This document shows positions 27,236-35,055 of a stretch of DNA of 64,000 nucleotides, piece by piece. The translations under genes were made by a program, and so were the position numbers. Numbering within the stretch: position 1 is the stretch's first letter; each line of letters opens with the position of its first letter. Source of the stretch: an uncultured Desulfovibrio sp. Lineage in GTDB: Bacteria; Desulfobacterota; Desulfovibrionia; Desulfovibrionales; Desulfovibrionaceae. The stretch is taken from positions 62,001 through 126,000 of the forward strand of contig CAJXYU010000008.1 in assembly GCA_913063155.1 (NCBI GenBank), in the 5' to 3' direction. The notes under the pieces are model-generated. The model made no database searches and had not been told where the DNA came from. It worked only from the letters and a program-made list of their open reading frames with translations.

Positions 27236-28373
27236 AATCGAAGAGAGTCAGCCTAGTTGCATTGTGTGGATTGGTTTTGGGCAAAAGGTATTCTGCCACA
27301 CTTAAACCAGATTCCTGCATGATCTCAATGTCAGTGTCTTCTGGCGGGTTGACCTCAGTTCCATTGTCGCCAGGTGCAAGAATAAGAACTTCACCGGGGC
27401 CAACTCCTGGATCTTCTAGCATAGCGTAGGAATGGGTCGAGATAATGACCTGACGAGTAGTCCTTTTCCTGCCCCTATCCAGTTTCGCAAACATGGCTGG
27501 TAGCTGCCTGACTATTTCGTCGTGCAAAGACAGTTCTGGCTCTTCAAGAAGCAATGGCCCCCCAGTTTCAAGAAGACTCCACAGCAATGCAAGTAAACGA
27601 AGCGTGCCATCAGAGAAAGCCGCTTCATTTTGTCGTGCCCCATGCAACCGCCAATGCTGATATCGGGTTTCCAGATGCGCCAAACCGGTAGGTTGATCCA
27701 TGTCAACGGTGAGGTCACTTAATTGAGGTACAGCGATTTGGAGAACGTCATTGATTTTTTTTAGTCTAGATTTGCGAGTTCGCGATGGCGTGTTCCATAT
27801 CTGGGACACCAAATCCCTTCCAAAAGGGTCATCCGTCACTGAAACGGGGGAGAAGTCTCTAGGAGAACGGACAACTTGTGGAAGAATATGCCTGTACGAA
27901 ACTGTCTTAAAAAATGTGGCTACTTCTCGGAATGGTTTGTTTGCATTGACCTGTTCCAACGCTGTCTGTGTGAGTCTTTCAGAGTCTTTTTTATCTTCTT
28001 TGTCTGGGCGGGATATAATTGCCCTAGAGCTTTTTTTGTATTGCTTTCTTACAACTTCCTTTTCAACCCTCGGTTCAGTCCCCTTTTTCCCCTTGATAAC
28101 AAGTTCGTATGTCCACACGTCATCAATCCAGACCTTGATGGATATGTCTGTGACTTTTCTAGCTGCAAGGCACCGAAGCGCAGATACTCCATTTCTGGAG
28201 TTTACCGCTTTCTCCAGTCCGTCGCTGGCAACATCCGAAAGGAAGTTAAACACATCCAAAAAGTTTGATTTCCCAGCTGCATTAGGACCAATCACAAACA
28301 TGCGATTGTTTAACTGGACATCAACGTCTTTGAAGTTCTTCCAGTTTTTTAGTTGGATGCGAGAAAAAATCAT
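27225..28373 (-). CDS. ABC-type (AAA_21/RecF-like) ATPase, putative defence sensor
   Basis: This 382-residue protein has Walker A GPNAAGKS (29-36), an ABC signature FSDGTLR (253-259), Walker B LLLEEPELSLH (274-284) and the H-loop STHS (312-315). It begins IFSRIQLKNWKNF, typical of AAA_15/AAA_21 ATPases of the OLD/RloA/AriA type. The 200 residues between Walker A and the signature probably hold a coiled-coil or regulatory insert. No TOPRIM domain is fused; the next gene supplies one. GGGAG seven bases before the ATG is the ribosome site. Base composition is clearly more AT-rich than the chromosome, which suggests recent transfer. Confidence 0.85.
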   Translation of the reverse strand: MIFSRIQLKNWKNFKDVDVQLNNRMFVIGPNAAGKSNFLDVFNFLSDVASDGLEKAVNSRNGVSALRCLAARKVTDISIKVWIDDVWTYELVIKGKKGTEPRVEKEVVRKQYKKSSRAIISRPDKEDKKDSERLTQTALEQVNANKPFREVATFFKTVSYRHILPQVVRSPRDFSPVSVTDDPFGRDLVSQIWNTPSRTRKSRLKKINDVLQIAVPQLSDLTVDMDQPTGLAHLETRYQHWRLHGARQNEAAFSDGTLRLLALLWSLLETGGPLLLEEPELSLHDEIVRQLPAMFAKLDRGRKRTTRQVIISTHSYAMLEDPGVGPGEVLILAPGDNGTEVNPPEDTDIEIMQESGLSVAEYLLPKTNPHNATRLTLFDYDS

Positions 28374-28530
28374 TCGTATGCTCCCAGATGTATTGAGACT
28401 TAAGCCGTCATAGTCTGATACACCTTTTCTGACATACTAGCAAAAATGAATTTATAACAAGGCGGGGAGGAGGCAGTGTCGTTAATCTAGGAGGTTTTGA
28501 TATCCCCGTTGAGCCACGTAAATAGACACA
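28374..28530 (-). promoter_or_regulatory. Promoter region of the ATPase operon
   Basis: No gene is visible in this AT-rich gap. On the minus strand TTGCTA followed at about the right spacing by TATCAG could be -35/-10 elements before the ATPase gene. The assignment is tentative. Confidence 0.3.
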
Positions 28531-28569
28531 CAAAAAGAAAACGGGCTACGTCTTTCGATGTAACCCGTT
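28531..28569 (-). terminator. Terminator after right tRNA-Glu fragment
   Basis: On the minus strand AACGGGTTACAT...GTAGCCCGTT forms a stem followed by TTTTCTTTTTG. It follows the CCA end of the right tRNA-Glu fragment by about ten bases and insulates the island operon from upstream reading. Confidence 0.8.
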
Positions 28570-28579
28570 GAAATTCTAT

Positions 28580-28626
28580 GGCGTCCCCAAAGGGGTTTGA
28601 ACCCCTGTTGCCGGCGTGAGAGACCG
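28580..28626 (-). repeat. Right repeat: 3' part of tRNA-Glu with intact CCA (att-like)
   Basis: The 40-bp core (28583-28622) equals the left repeat except one base. Here the tRNA likeness extends further: the anticodon stem CCGGT/GCCGG with loop CTCTCAC (anticodon CUC) and the full GGGGACGCCA end are present. The 5' acceptor strand and D arm are missing from the sequence upstream, so this is a tRNA-Glu remnant. It marks the right boundary of the two-gene island. Confidence 0.8.
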
Positions 28627-28673
28627 GAAACATTTCTCCCAGGTGAGCAAGCAATGCCGAATCGGCGTGCTGA

Positions 28674-29258
28674 CTACAACAGCGCGCGCAGCGTCGCCCC
28701 GACCATGAGCAGGGCGGCAAGGCAGTTCACGCTCAGACGGATACGGTCGGAACGGAGGCGTTGCACCATCCAGGCCCCGGCCGCGCACCACAAGCAGTGG
28801 AAGCAGACCAGGGACACCGTGTACACGGCGGCAAAGGCGAGAAACTGGGGCGTCAACGGCAGTTCCGGATTGCTGAACTGGCTGAAGCCCACCACGCAGA
28901 CGGCCCACCCCTTGGGGTTCAGGGGATGAATGAGCAGCCCGTCCCGGAAGGTGAACCGACGCTCGGTCGCGTCCGGCGTGCGGATGTTCATGCGCACCAC
29001 CTTCCAGGCCAGATACAGGATGTAGACGAAGCCAGCCACCTTGATGACCATGGACGCCGTTTCAGAGGCCATGAGCAACTCGCCGAGACCAAAGGCCAGA
29101 GCAATGCTCATGAACACGAGACCCGTCGCCGTCCCGGCCAAAAACGGCAGGGCGCGACGAAAGCCCATGGCCTGGCCCACGGCCATGTGGGCGAGATTGC
29201 CCGGACCGGGCGTCCCGGTGGTGGCGACGGCAAAAAGAAGAAAGGGGTAACTCAACAT
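28674..29258 (-). CDS. LysE family exporter, copy 1
   Basis: This 194-residue membrane protein of the LysE/RhtB family exports amino acids or related small molecules. It has about six hydrophobic segments and the family signature GTPGPGNLAHMAVGQ near the N-terminus; HPLNPKGWAV marks the middle loop. AGGTCCCC lies just before the ATG. It is the last of three tandem paralogues that are transcribed towards the island. Confidence 0.92.
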   Translation of the reverse strand: MLSYPFLLFAVATTGTPGPGNLAHMAVGQAMGFRRALPFLAGTATGLVFMSIALAFGLGELLMASETASMVIKVAGFVYILYLAWKVVRMNIRTPDATERRFTFRDGLLIHPLNPKGWAVCVVGFSQFSNPELPLTPQFLAFAAVYTVSLVCFHCLWCAAGAWMVQRLRSDRIRLSVNCLAALLMVGATLRALL

Positions 29259-29290
29259 GGGGACCTCTTAGTTCAGAACGCGCGGAAAGG

Positions 29291-29872
29291 CTACAGCAAC
29301 GCGTGCAGGGTCACGCCGACCATGACCAGAGCCACCACGCCGTTGACCGCAACACGGATGCGGGCGGAACGCAGCACCCGGACCAGCGAAACACCGGCCA
29401 CGCACCAGAGGCTGTGGAAGAAAATCTGGAAGAACATGAAGGTGAGCACAAATGCCGCCACCTGGGGGATCAGAGGCGCGGCAGGATCGCTGAACTGACT
29501 GAAAGCCACCAGAGCCATGGCCCAGCTCTTGGGGCTCAAAGGGTGAATGAGCGCCCCGTCCCGGAAGGAGAACCGCTTGACCTCACCCGGGGCGTCCACA
29601 GTGAGGTTCACGACCTTCCAGGCCAGATACAGGATATAGACGGCGCCCACCACCTTGAGGGTAAGAGCCAGAGCATCGGAAGCCATGACCACCTTTCCCA
29701 GACCGAAGGCCACGGATGTGTCCAGACAGACGCCCCCGAACGTGGTCCCGGCCAGGAACGGCAGAGCACTGCGGAATCCCGAGGACTGGCCGATGGCCAT
29801 GTGGGCAAGGTTGCCGGGACCGGGCGTCCCGGTCATGGCTATGACGAACAATACAAAAGGCAATCCGAACAT
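29291..29872 (-). CDS. LysE family exporter, copy 2
   Basis: This 193-residue exporter is a close paralogue of its two neighbours (shared GTPGPGNLAHMAIGQ, VVGAVYILYLAWKV and HPLSPKSWAM). The ATG is preceded by AGGAAATTGA. Gaps of about 30 bases on either side suggest that all three genes form one transcript. Confidence 0.92.
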   Translation of the reverse strand: MFGLPFVLFVIAMTGTPGPGNLAHMAIGQSSGFRSALPFLAGTTFGGVCLDTSVAFGLGKVVMASDALALTLKVVGAVYILYLAWKVVNLTVDAPGEVKRFSFRDGALIHPLSPKSWAMALVAFSQFSDPAAPLIPQVAAFVLTFMFFQIFFHSLWCVAGVSLVRVLRSARIRVAVNGVVALVMVGVTLHALL

Positions 29873-29902
29873 TTCAATTTCCTAGAAGAACGTAAGTAAA
29901 GG

Positions 29903-30487
29903 TTACAAAAGAAGCGCGTGCATGGTGACGCCGACCATGAGCAGCGCCACGGCACAGTTGACGCCAGTACGGATACGGGCAGACTTGAGCAGACGCACCA
30001 ACCAGACGCCCGCAACACACCACAGGTTGTGAAACGAGGCCTGAAAGACAAAAAAGATGAACGCAAAAGCCGCAACCTGGGGCAGAAGCGGTGCAGCCGG
30101 GTCGCTGAACTGGGAAAATCCCACCACGGACATGGCCCAACTCTTGGGGCTGAAAGGATGAATGAACGCCCCATCCCGGAAGGTGAATCGACGGGCCGTA
30201 TCGGGAGTGCCGATGCTCAGCCGCAATACCTTCCAGGCCAGATAGAGAATATAGGCAGCACCCACCACCTTCATGACGGAATTGACGATGGGCGAAGCCA
30301 TGAACAGCTGCCCCAGCCCGAACCCCACTGCGAGGTTCAGGCAGAGGAACCCGAGGATGGTCCCGGCCAGGAACGGCAGGGCGCTGCGAAACCCAGTGGC
30401 CTGACCGATGGCCATGAGCGTCAGGTTGGCCGGACCGGGTGTACCGGTCATGGCCATGACGAATAAGATGAAAGGCAGTGCGAACAT
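29903..30487 (-). CDS. LysE family exporter, copy 3 (promoter-proximal)
   Basis: This 194-residue LysE/RhtB exporter begins at the ATG at 30487, preceded by GAGGAGAGGACC; the longer frame upstream is rejected. It has GTPGPANLTLMAIGQ, VGAAYILYLAWKV and HPFSPKSWAM, matching copies 1 and 2. It is divergent from the MocR gene, and the shared 112-base spacer carries phased operator repeats, so MocR probably regulates it. Confidence 0.92.
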   Translation of the reverse strand: MFALPFILFVMAMTGTPGPANLTLMAIGQATGFRSALPFLAGTILGFLCLNLAVGFGLGQLFMASPIVNSVMKVVGAAYILYLAWKVLRLSIGTPDTARRFTFRDGAFIHPFSPKSWAMSVVGFSQFSDPAAPLLPQVAAFAFIFFVFQASFHNLWCVAGVWLVRLLKSARIRTGVNCAVALLMVGVTMHALLL

Positions 30488-30546
30488 GGTCCTCTCCTCT
30501 GCCCGGCAACACATGAACCGGCTGCCGGGGCTGCATGATACTCTTT

Positions 30547-30599
30547 CATTGTGCACACTATTGTTGACATTGTGTGCAGTCAATCACTACATTGTATGC
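30547..30599. promoter_or_regulatory. Three phased direct repeats: probable MocR operator
   Basis: CATTGTGCAC (30547), CATTGTGTGC (30568) and CATTGTATGC (30590) are copies of one motif at spacings of 21 and 22 bases, that is two helical turns. MocR-family regulators such as PdxR, GabR and TauR bind direct repeats. The repeats overlap a TTGACA (30564) and a TACATT (30588) 18 bases apart, so binding would affect the MocR promoter itself and the divergent LysE promoter. Confidence 0.75.
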
Positions 30600-31982
30600 A
30601 TGACAATATGGCAACCAGAGACAATGGGAAGCGAGGGCCCGCTCTATAAGGAACTGGCGGACCGCATAGAGCGGGACGTATCAGCGGGCAGACTCAAGCC
30701 GGGCCAGAAGCTGCCCACCCACCGCGACCTGGCGGACGCCCTGGGCATCAACGTTTCCACCATCACCCGGGGCTACCGTGAGGCCGAACGGCGCGGCCTG
30801 GTGGCGGGGACAGTGGGCCGGGGGACATTTGTGGCCTCGGACGCCACCACGGATTCCTTCATGATGAAAAAGGAATTTCCTGCGGGCATGCTGGAGATGG
30901 GCCTGAATACGCCGCTCTACGAGCATGACCCGGATGTTTCCGAAGCCCTGCTGCGCCTGGGGCGGCGCAAGGACATTTCCCAATTCCTCAGGTACACGGA
31001 CCCGTCCGGGCTCAGGGCCCACCGCGAAGCCGGAGTCCAGTGGGCCGCCCGATACGGGCTTGAAACAACACACGACAAGATGGTGGTCTGCGCCGGGGCC
31101 CAACATGCGCTGTCCTGCGGCTTGAGCATCCTGTTCTCGCCGGGCCGGCGCATCGCCACGGATTGCCTCACCTACCCCGGCATCAAATCCCTGGCCTCCA
31201 TGAACGGCCTGCGGCTGGTCCCCATTCCCATGGACGAACAGGGCATGACTCCCGAAGGCCTGGACATGGCCTGCCGCCGGGACGAGATACAAGGCCTCTA
31301 CCTCATGCCCGGCTCCCACAATCCCACCAACATATTCATGCCTGCGGGGCGGCGGGACGAATTGGCCGAGGTGGCCCTGCGCCACAACCTGCTGCTCATC
31401 GAGGACGACGCCTATGGCCTGACCTGCGAACAGCCGGGGGTCCCCATGGCCGCACGCATGCCCGACAATTCCATACATATTTCCGGGGTAGCCAAGTGTT
31501 TCTGGGCCGGGATGCGGGTGGCCTTCGTCTCGGCGGCAAAGCCTATTCGCCGCAAGATCATTGAGGCGGTCGTCAACACCATCTGGATGTCTCCCACCCT
31601 CAACGCCGAACTGGTGTCCATGTGGATTGCCGACGGCACGGCGGAACGGGTGCTTCTGACCAAAAGGGCCGAAGCCGCAAAACGCATGGCCGTCGCCCGG
31701 GAAACCCTGCCGTCCGGTTCCTTTCACGGCCAGCCGTCAGGTTTCTTCATCTGGTTGTCCCTGCCCGAACCGTGGACCGGAGCGGACTTCGAGGCCAAGG
31801 CGCGTGAATTGGGCATCAATCTTTTCTGTGCGGAAAAATTCGTTGTTGGCGACGCCGAAGCACCGCGCGCCGCACGTCTGTCCCTGACCGGGGCCCGGTC
31901 TTCTGAGGAGTTGAGAAAGGGATTGGAGACCGTCAGCGACTTGATGGCAGGGGAATATCCGGAAACCGTTCCCCTTTTCTAG
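30600..31982 (+). CDS. MocR family regulator (GntR wHTH + aminotransferase fold)
   Basis: This 460-residue regulator has an N-terminal GntR winged helix (about 12-80: LYKELADRIERDV, GLVAGTVGRGTF) and a class I aminotransferase-like domain with NAPTNI-type SHNPTNIFMP, LLIEDDAYG and the PLP-lysine region GVAKCFWAGMRV. The start MTIWQP is typical for the family; there is no ribosome site and the likely -10 ends six bases before the ATG, suggesting a leaderless mRNA. It is divergent from three LysE exporters and probably senses an amino acid or amine through PLP. Confidence 0.92.
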   Translation: MTIWQPETMGSEGPLYKELADRIERDVSAGRLKPGQKLPTHRDLADALGINVSTITRGYREAERRGLVAGTVGRGTFVASDATTDSFMMKKEFPAGMLEMGLNTPLYEHDPDVSEALLRLGRRKDISQFLRYTDPSGLRAHREAGVQWAARYGLETTHDKMVVCAGAQHALSCGLSILFSPGRRIATDCLTYPGIKSLASMNGLRLVPIPMDEQGMTPEGLDMACRRDEIQGLYLMPGSHNPTNIFMPAGRRDELAEVALRHNLLLIEDDAYGLTCEQPGVPMAARMPDNSIHISGVAKCFWAGMRVAFVSAAKPIRRKIIEAVVNTIWMSPTLNAELVSMWIADGTAERVLLTKRAEAAKRMAVARETLPSGSFHGQPSGFFIWLSLPEPWTGADFEAKARELGINLFCAEKFVVGDAEAPRAARLSLTGARSSEELRKGLETVSDLMAGEYPETVPLF

Positions 31983-32030
31983 GGTCTGCATGCGAAGAAT
32001 TCCATGCGGGGATCATCCCTTTATTTGATA

Positions 32031-32066
32031 CAAAAAAGACCGGCAGGGCGTTTGCCCTGCCGGTCC
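32031..32066 (-). terminator. Intrinsic terminator of the AMIN-protein gene
   Basis: GACCGGCAGGGC and GCCCTGCCGGTC form a 12-bp perfect stem with a TTTTTTG tract on the minus strand. The MocR gene ends 50 bases to its left on the other strand. Confidence 0.88.
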
Positions 32067-32102
32067 ATGTATTCCGAATACGCGACTTGCGCCGCCGAGG
32101 AA

Positions 32103-32870
32103 TCACTCGGCCGGTGCGGAAATGTCGACACCATTGCCCTGGACCCGGATCACGGGTTTGCCCATGGTCCTCGGCGGTGTGTGGAAATGGACCACAAGCC
32201 GCAGCTTGTCATGGTGCTCGCCGACCACCACATGCTTGACTTTGCCCTGGTTGACGCGCACCACGTTACGGGCATGAAGTTGCCAACGACCCTGGATATC
32301 CACCACCAGCCGGGTCGGGTTTCTGAGCCAGAAATAGGTAACCTTGCCCATGGGGGCGTCGCCGGTCACATGCACGGTAAAGAAACCCTTGGCCGCTTTC
32401 TTCACCCCAAACTTGGTGATGGTGCCGCCCGCAGGCCCGGGCCGCTTGGCTGGAGAAGTCCTCTCGGCCTTCGCAGGCTGCCCGGGGGAAGGCTTTCTTT
32501 CGGCTTTCGGGGCAGGTTTGGGCGTATCCGCCCTTTTCGGATCGTGCCCCGGCGCCGGCTTCTCAGTCCTTTTGGGCTTTGAGGCCGGAGTCGGCACTTT
32601 CGCCTTGGGCGCCCCGTTTCCGCGTTTCACGCCCTTGGCAGGCTTGACCGCAGGCTGTGCAGGCATGGAAGCGTTGTCCCTTTTCTCCTCCATTCGTGTC
32701 AGGGCCTCGTCCGAGCCCTCGAATTCAATGATCCGCGGGTCCACGGGCATGCGCACCCTGTGCCTGCCGTCTCCGGCCACAACAACGCTCTGTTGGGCAA
32801 GAAGCAAAACAGCGGAGACCGCCAACGCGCACAGCGCAAAGATCGAAATTCGGGCCAGGGGAAACTTCAT
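32103..32870 (-). CDS. Exported AMIN-domain protein
   Basis: This 255-residue protein has a signal peptide or membrane anchor (about 1-28), a 75-residue linker rich in Lys, Pro and Ala (about 70-148), and a C-terminal beta-rich AMIN-type domain (TKFGVKKAAKGFFTVHVTGD, NPTRLVVDIQGRW, KLRLVVHF). AMIN domains bind peptidoglycan or secretin machinery in the periplasm. The ATG at 32870 has GGAG five bases before it and is preferred over a GTG six bases further up. Its partner is unknown. Confidence 0.8.
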   Translation of the reverse strand: MKFPLARISIFALCALAVSAVLLLAQQSVVVAGDGRHRVRMPVDPRIIEFEGSDEALTRMEEKRDNASMPAQPAVKPAKGVKRGNGAPKAKVPTPASKPKRTEKPAPGHDPKRADTPKPAPKAERKPSPGQPAKAERTSPAKRPGPAGGTITKFGVKKAAKGFFTVHVTGDAPMGKVTYFWLRNPTRLVVDIQGRWQLHARNVVRVNQGKVKHVVVGEHHDKLRLVVHFHTPPRTMGKPVIRVQGNGVDISAPAE

Positions 32871-32967
32871 ATACACTCCGGTTTGTTGAACTCACGGCTG
32901 CATAGCGAATTTACACGGGAAAGGCAAAAGAGCGAACGTATTGCACCACGAGAACGGGGATGTCCCG

Positions 32968-33924
32968 TCAGCAACGCTTCCAGAAGTCCACAAGACGTCG
33001 GGCGACAATGCGGTCTGACCAGTGGTTTTCCATAAAACCGCGGCTCCCGCGTCCGACCTCCGCGCACAGGCCGCGGTCCGCCTCCAACAGGGACAGTCGG
33101 TCGGCCAGTTCATCGCGGTTACAGGCCACCACCCAAGGAAGTTCCCCGGCGCCGGTAAATTCGGCGATGTTCAGCCGGTTCCATTCGTCGAGCCCGGCGA
33201 TAACCGCCAGCCCCTGGCTCAATCCCTCCAGACTGCTGACCCCGTAGTAACCCTGCATATGATCGAAAAGCACGTGACAATTGCGCTTGCGCTCCAGGCA
33301 TTCGCTGTTGGGCACGTCGTCGATGAGGTCCACGTCGAGCCGGATTCCCTTCCTGGCCAACTCATCCACCGCGGCCGTAAAATCGTCCGTGTTCTTGAGA
33401 TCCTTGCGCGTCGGCGAATGAGCCACACGCAGGGGAACCCCGTCGAACTTCACGTCCGCCGGTCTGAACAGAGGGTCGTCGATGGGCACCAGATTGGGCA
33501 TCCAGTACGCTTCAGGCAGCAACTTGCGCAGGTCCGGAGTGCTCACCAGCAGATTCCCGCGCCCCAGCCTCCTGTATTTGGCGCGGAAGCTGTCCGGGTC
33601 GGAACGGAAATCGTGATGCCCGTGATGGTGGTGGACAACGGCCTTGCCCTGAAGAAATTCGGCGGGCAGATACGGACCGAAGCGCACATGCTCATCACAA
33701 GTCATGTGAAAGTGCAGGATGTCGCTTTGCCGCAACAGATCTCCCAACTCGTCCAGCCCGTCCGCATTCAGATCCGGTACGTGCAGGTCCTTTTCCCAAC
33801 CGTGGGTGTAGCGGGTTTCCAGGGTGGCGATGCGGCAGGAGTGGCCGCTGTGACGGTTCACGGCCCGACAGAACTGGATACCGGTTCCCGCGGGGTCATT
33901 GACGGCCAGCATGAGGATCTTCAT
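32968..33924 (-). CDS. GT-B fold glycosyltransferase
   Basis: This 318-residue protein resembles small GT4-type glycosyltransferases: MKILMLAVNDPAGTGIQF at the start, an acceptor-side region with the run of four His (98-101, VVHHHHGHHDF), and a C-terminal nucleotide-sugar part with RVAHSPTRKDLKNT and GVSSLEGLSQGLAVIAGLD. Its ATG overlaps the stop of the HPt gene by one base. The sugar is unknown; the context (HPt, cheD) is unusual for a glycosyltransferase and may point to flagellin or surface modification. Confidence 0.8.
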   Translation of the reverse strand: MKILMLAVNDPAGTGIQFCRAVNRHSGHSCRIATLETRYTHGWEKDLHVPDLNADGLDELGDLLRQSDILHFHMTCDEHVRFGPYLPAEFLQGKAVVHHHHGHHDFRSDPDSFRAKYRRLGRGNLLVSTPDLRKLLPEAYWMPNLVPIDDPLFRPADVKFDGVPLRVAHSPTRKDLKNTDDFTAAVDELARKGIRLDVDLIDDVPNSECLERKRNCHVLFDHMQGYYGVSSLEGLSQGLAVIAGLDEWNRLNIAEFTGAGELPWVVACNRDELADRLSLLEADRGLCAEVGRGSRGFMENHWSDRIVARRLVDFWKRC

Positions 33925-34235
33925 CAGGGTTCATCCTCGTAAATCAAATCCATATTGTCCAGGTAGTTCTGGACCTGCTTGGCCAGCCTGTGGGCGGCAA
34001 GAAAATCCTGATCGTTTCCTGCCTGCTCCAGGTCGGCCCCCATGTCCGTAAGACCGATGAAGCCGTAGGAAGCGCCGGACCCTTTGAGGCGGTGCCCGAG
34101 GACGGAAACGGCGGCGGCGTCGCGGGCGGCGATGGCTGCGGTCAGTTGGGCCTGCTCCTGTTTCCGCAACTCAAGATAGCGAGGCATGATGGGTGCAAGC
34201 TCCGGATCGACATAAACCTTGAACCGTTCGCCCAT
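33924..34235 (-). CDS. Histidine phosphotransfer (HPt) protein
   Basis: This 103-residue helical protein has the HPt motif LGHRLKGSGASYGF with the phospho-acceptor His48. It would relay phosphate between a hybrid kinase and a response regulator in the cytoplasm. It sits nine bases after the acetolactate decarboxylase gene and overlaps the glycosyltransferase gene, so it is part of a cheD-budA-HPt-GT operon. No kinase is nearby. Confidence 0.9.
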   Translation of the reverse strand: MGERFKVYVDPELAPIMPRYLELRKQEQAQLTAAIAARDAAAVSVLGHRLKGSGASYGFIGLTDMGADLEQAGNDQDFLAAHRLAKQVQNYLDNMDLIYEDEP

Positions 34236-34244
34236 GCCTTCTCC

Positions 34245-35039
34245 CTATTGTTTGCCCGCAGGAGCCTTTTCCACCGCGTCCAGCTCCTTTGCCCGATCCG
34301 ACGTCAGGTCCACGGAATCGAAGTCCCTGCTACGGGGCAGCGCCAGCGTGAACTCGCGGATTTCGTCCACGCGGGCCAGCATCCCGGTGAAGGAGCAGTC
34401 CAGCACGTGGCCGCCCCGGGTACGGTCCTTGGTCAGAAAATGCCAATGAAAGCCGGGCACGTTGATTCCCTTGACAAAGGATGGCGACCAGAAGCCCACC
34501 AAGGTGCCCTCGACATTGGTGAATTTGACGATGATCTGGGTCTTCACCAACTCGCCCAGAGGTTTGTATGGTTTATGCTGACCAGGAATGGCCCGTGCCT
34601 TGACCATGGAAAAGCGTCCGTCCAGACGAATGGCGTAAAAGGAGTTGCGCGATGGCAGTCCCTCGACCAGCGCCTTGTTCATCGCCTCCATCGAATCGAT
34701 TGCATCGAGTTTGAGAATGGTGTCCTCATCGAAACGGGTGACCACCGCAAAGGGAGTTCTGGTGAAGTCCGGGGCCACATCGGCCTTGCCGCCCGCCTTG
34801 ATATGGTAGGGAACGCCGTCCAGCACCACCAGTTCACCGTCAAGGGTGTTCACGGTTCCCAGGCCGAAATCGCCTTGGCGCACCAGATCCCCGAGGGTCA
34901 ACTCGCCGTCGTAAAGACCGGCCAAAAGTGCGTCTATGGTGGAATATTGATAAAGATGGTCCGCGGCATGGGCCGGAAACGCCATCAGATACAGGAACAG
35001 AAACGTTAAAAACCCGGCGACATGTTTTCTGGGCATCAT
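34245..35039 (-). CDS. budA: Alpha-acetolactate decarboxylase, exported form
   Basis: This 264-residue enzyme converts acetolactate to acetoin. It has LYQYSTIDALLAGLYDG and GELTLGDLVRQGDFGLGTVN near the start and the zinc-binding HWHFLTKDRTRGGH triad in the C-terminal part. A cleavable signal peptide (about 1-24, ending AFPAHA) shows it is exported, as for some Bacillus relatives. The start at 35039 has AGGAG at good spacing; the longer frame overlaps cheD. Acetolactate synthase is not in the window, so its physiological role here is open. Confidence 0.88.
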   Translation of the reverse strand: MMPRKHVAGFLTFLFLYLMAFPAHAADHLYQYSTIDALLAGLYDGELTLGDLVRQGDFGLGTVNTLDGELVVLDGVPYHIKAGGKADVAPDFTRTPFAVVTRFDEDTILKLDAIDSMEAMNKALVEGLPSRNSFYAIRLDGRFSMVKARAIPGQHKPYKPLGELVKTQIIVKFTNVEGTLVGFWSPSFVKGINVPGFHWHFLTKDRTRGGHVLDCSFTGMLARVDEIREFTLALPRSRDFDSVDLTSDRAKELDAVEKAPAGKQ

Positions 35040-35055
35040 CCCCACTCTCCTCGCC

